From Azoarcus sp. (lineage in GTDB: Bacteria > Pseudomonadota > Gammaproteobacteria > Burkholderiales > Rhodocyclaceae), in contig JAUVVG010000013.1 of NCBI GenBank assembly GCA_030604735.1, positions 24,966 to 88,965 on the forward strand: 64,000 bases of DNA, written 5' to 3'. The notes under the pieces are model-generated. The model was not told the DNA's origin. It searched no databases and saw only the letters and a program-made list of their open reading frames with translations. Shown piece by piece: positions 63,877-64,000 of the stretch; the first letter of the stretch is position 1, and every line of letters begins with the position of its first letter. The position numbers were made by a program, and so were the translations under genes.

Positions 63877-64000
63877 CCTCGATCGTGTCCCGGGGCGTGG
63901 TGTAAGAAGCTGACGCTGCGGTAGGTCATCGTCTCCGGTTTGGCAGGAGAGCGGGTCAAGCTGCCACGGCGGACAAGCTGACGTTTGGATTGTCGCCGAC
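63438..64000. other. Non-coding end of window
   Basis: 563 nt after puuD. It is occupied by the duplication and REP-like palindromes; the last 120 nt show no gene or clear signal. Confidence 0.6.

Noticed and set aside
63444..63924. Plus-strand frames of 153 and 78 codons at the window end
   Set aside because: Both are made by the two repeated REP-containing units read in frame, with repeated peptide sequence and no homology-like content.

Overview
The window is GC-rich, densely packed chromosomal DNA of a motile Pseudomonadota bacterium. The FlhDC flagellar master regulator, CheZ, MotAB, FliA-type (sigma-28) promoters and the TRAP, XdhABC and PuuD families point to the gamma- or betaproteobacteria; I cannot name a genus. 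I saw no rRNA, tRNA, phage, insertion sequence or CRISPR array.

Layout. 0-4.4 kb (minus): end of a TolQ/ExbB/MotA-type proton channel, then a TAXI-type TRAP uptake operon (binding protein, DUF1850 protein, fused permease). 4.4-4.9 kb: a gap with several DnaA-box-like 9-mers and an AT-rich block. 4.9-9.2 kb (plus): housekeeping genes xseA, sodB, truC and tal. 9.5-22.8 kb (minus): flagellar and chemotaxis block in transcription order flhDC, motAB, an HPt-CheW protein, a PAS/HAMP protein, cheR, cheB, two cheV, cheY, cheZ, cheA; three sigma-28-like promoters lie before motA, the HPt-CheW gene and the first cheV. 22.9-24.9 kb (minus): an HDOD/receiver/GGDEF protein. 25.2-37.3 kb (plus): Nudix hydrolase, xdhABC, a BMP-type nucleoside/purine ABC transporter and guanine deaminase, which together form a purine uptake and oxidation island. 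37.6-41.9 kb (plus): a long CoA-transferase and a TonB-dependent receptor.

42-60 kb (minus) is the most unusual region. It is a chain of tightly coupled signalling genes that starts with an MglA-like small GTPase, followed by a histidine kinase, a receiver-MshEN-PilB/GspE ATPase fusion, a half-GAF protein, a very large CHASE/GAF/PAS kinase split by one in-frame amber codon, another kinase, a single-domain response regulator, a receiver/PAS/GGDEF/EAL/receiver protein, a PAS kinase and a receiver/HD-GYP protein. Phosphorelay, c-di-GMP turnover, a small GTPase and a pilus-type motor ATPase therefore sit in one cluster. I infer a system that gates a type IV pilus or secretion motor.

60-64 kb (plus): a two-gene chromate (ChrA) transporter, a small lipoprotein, and uraH and puuD (urate to allantoin branch), which complete the purine route begun by xdh and guaD about 25 kb away. 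The window ends in a roughly 200-bp direct duplication carrying REP-like palindromes. A separate family of short intergenic repeats occurs at about 7.1, 9.4 and 35.8 kb.
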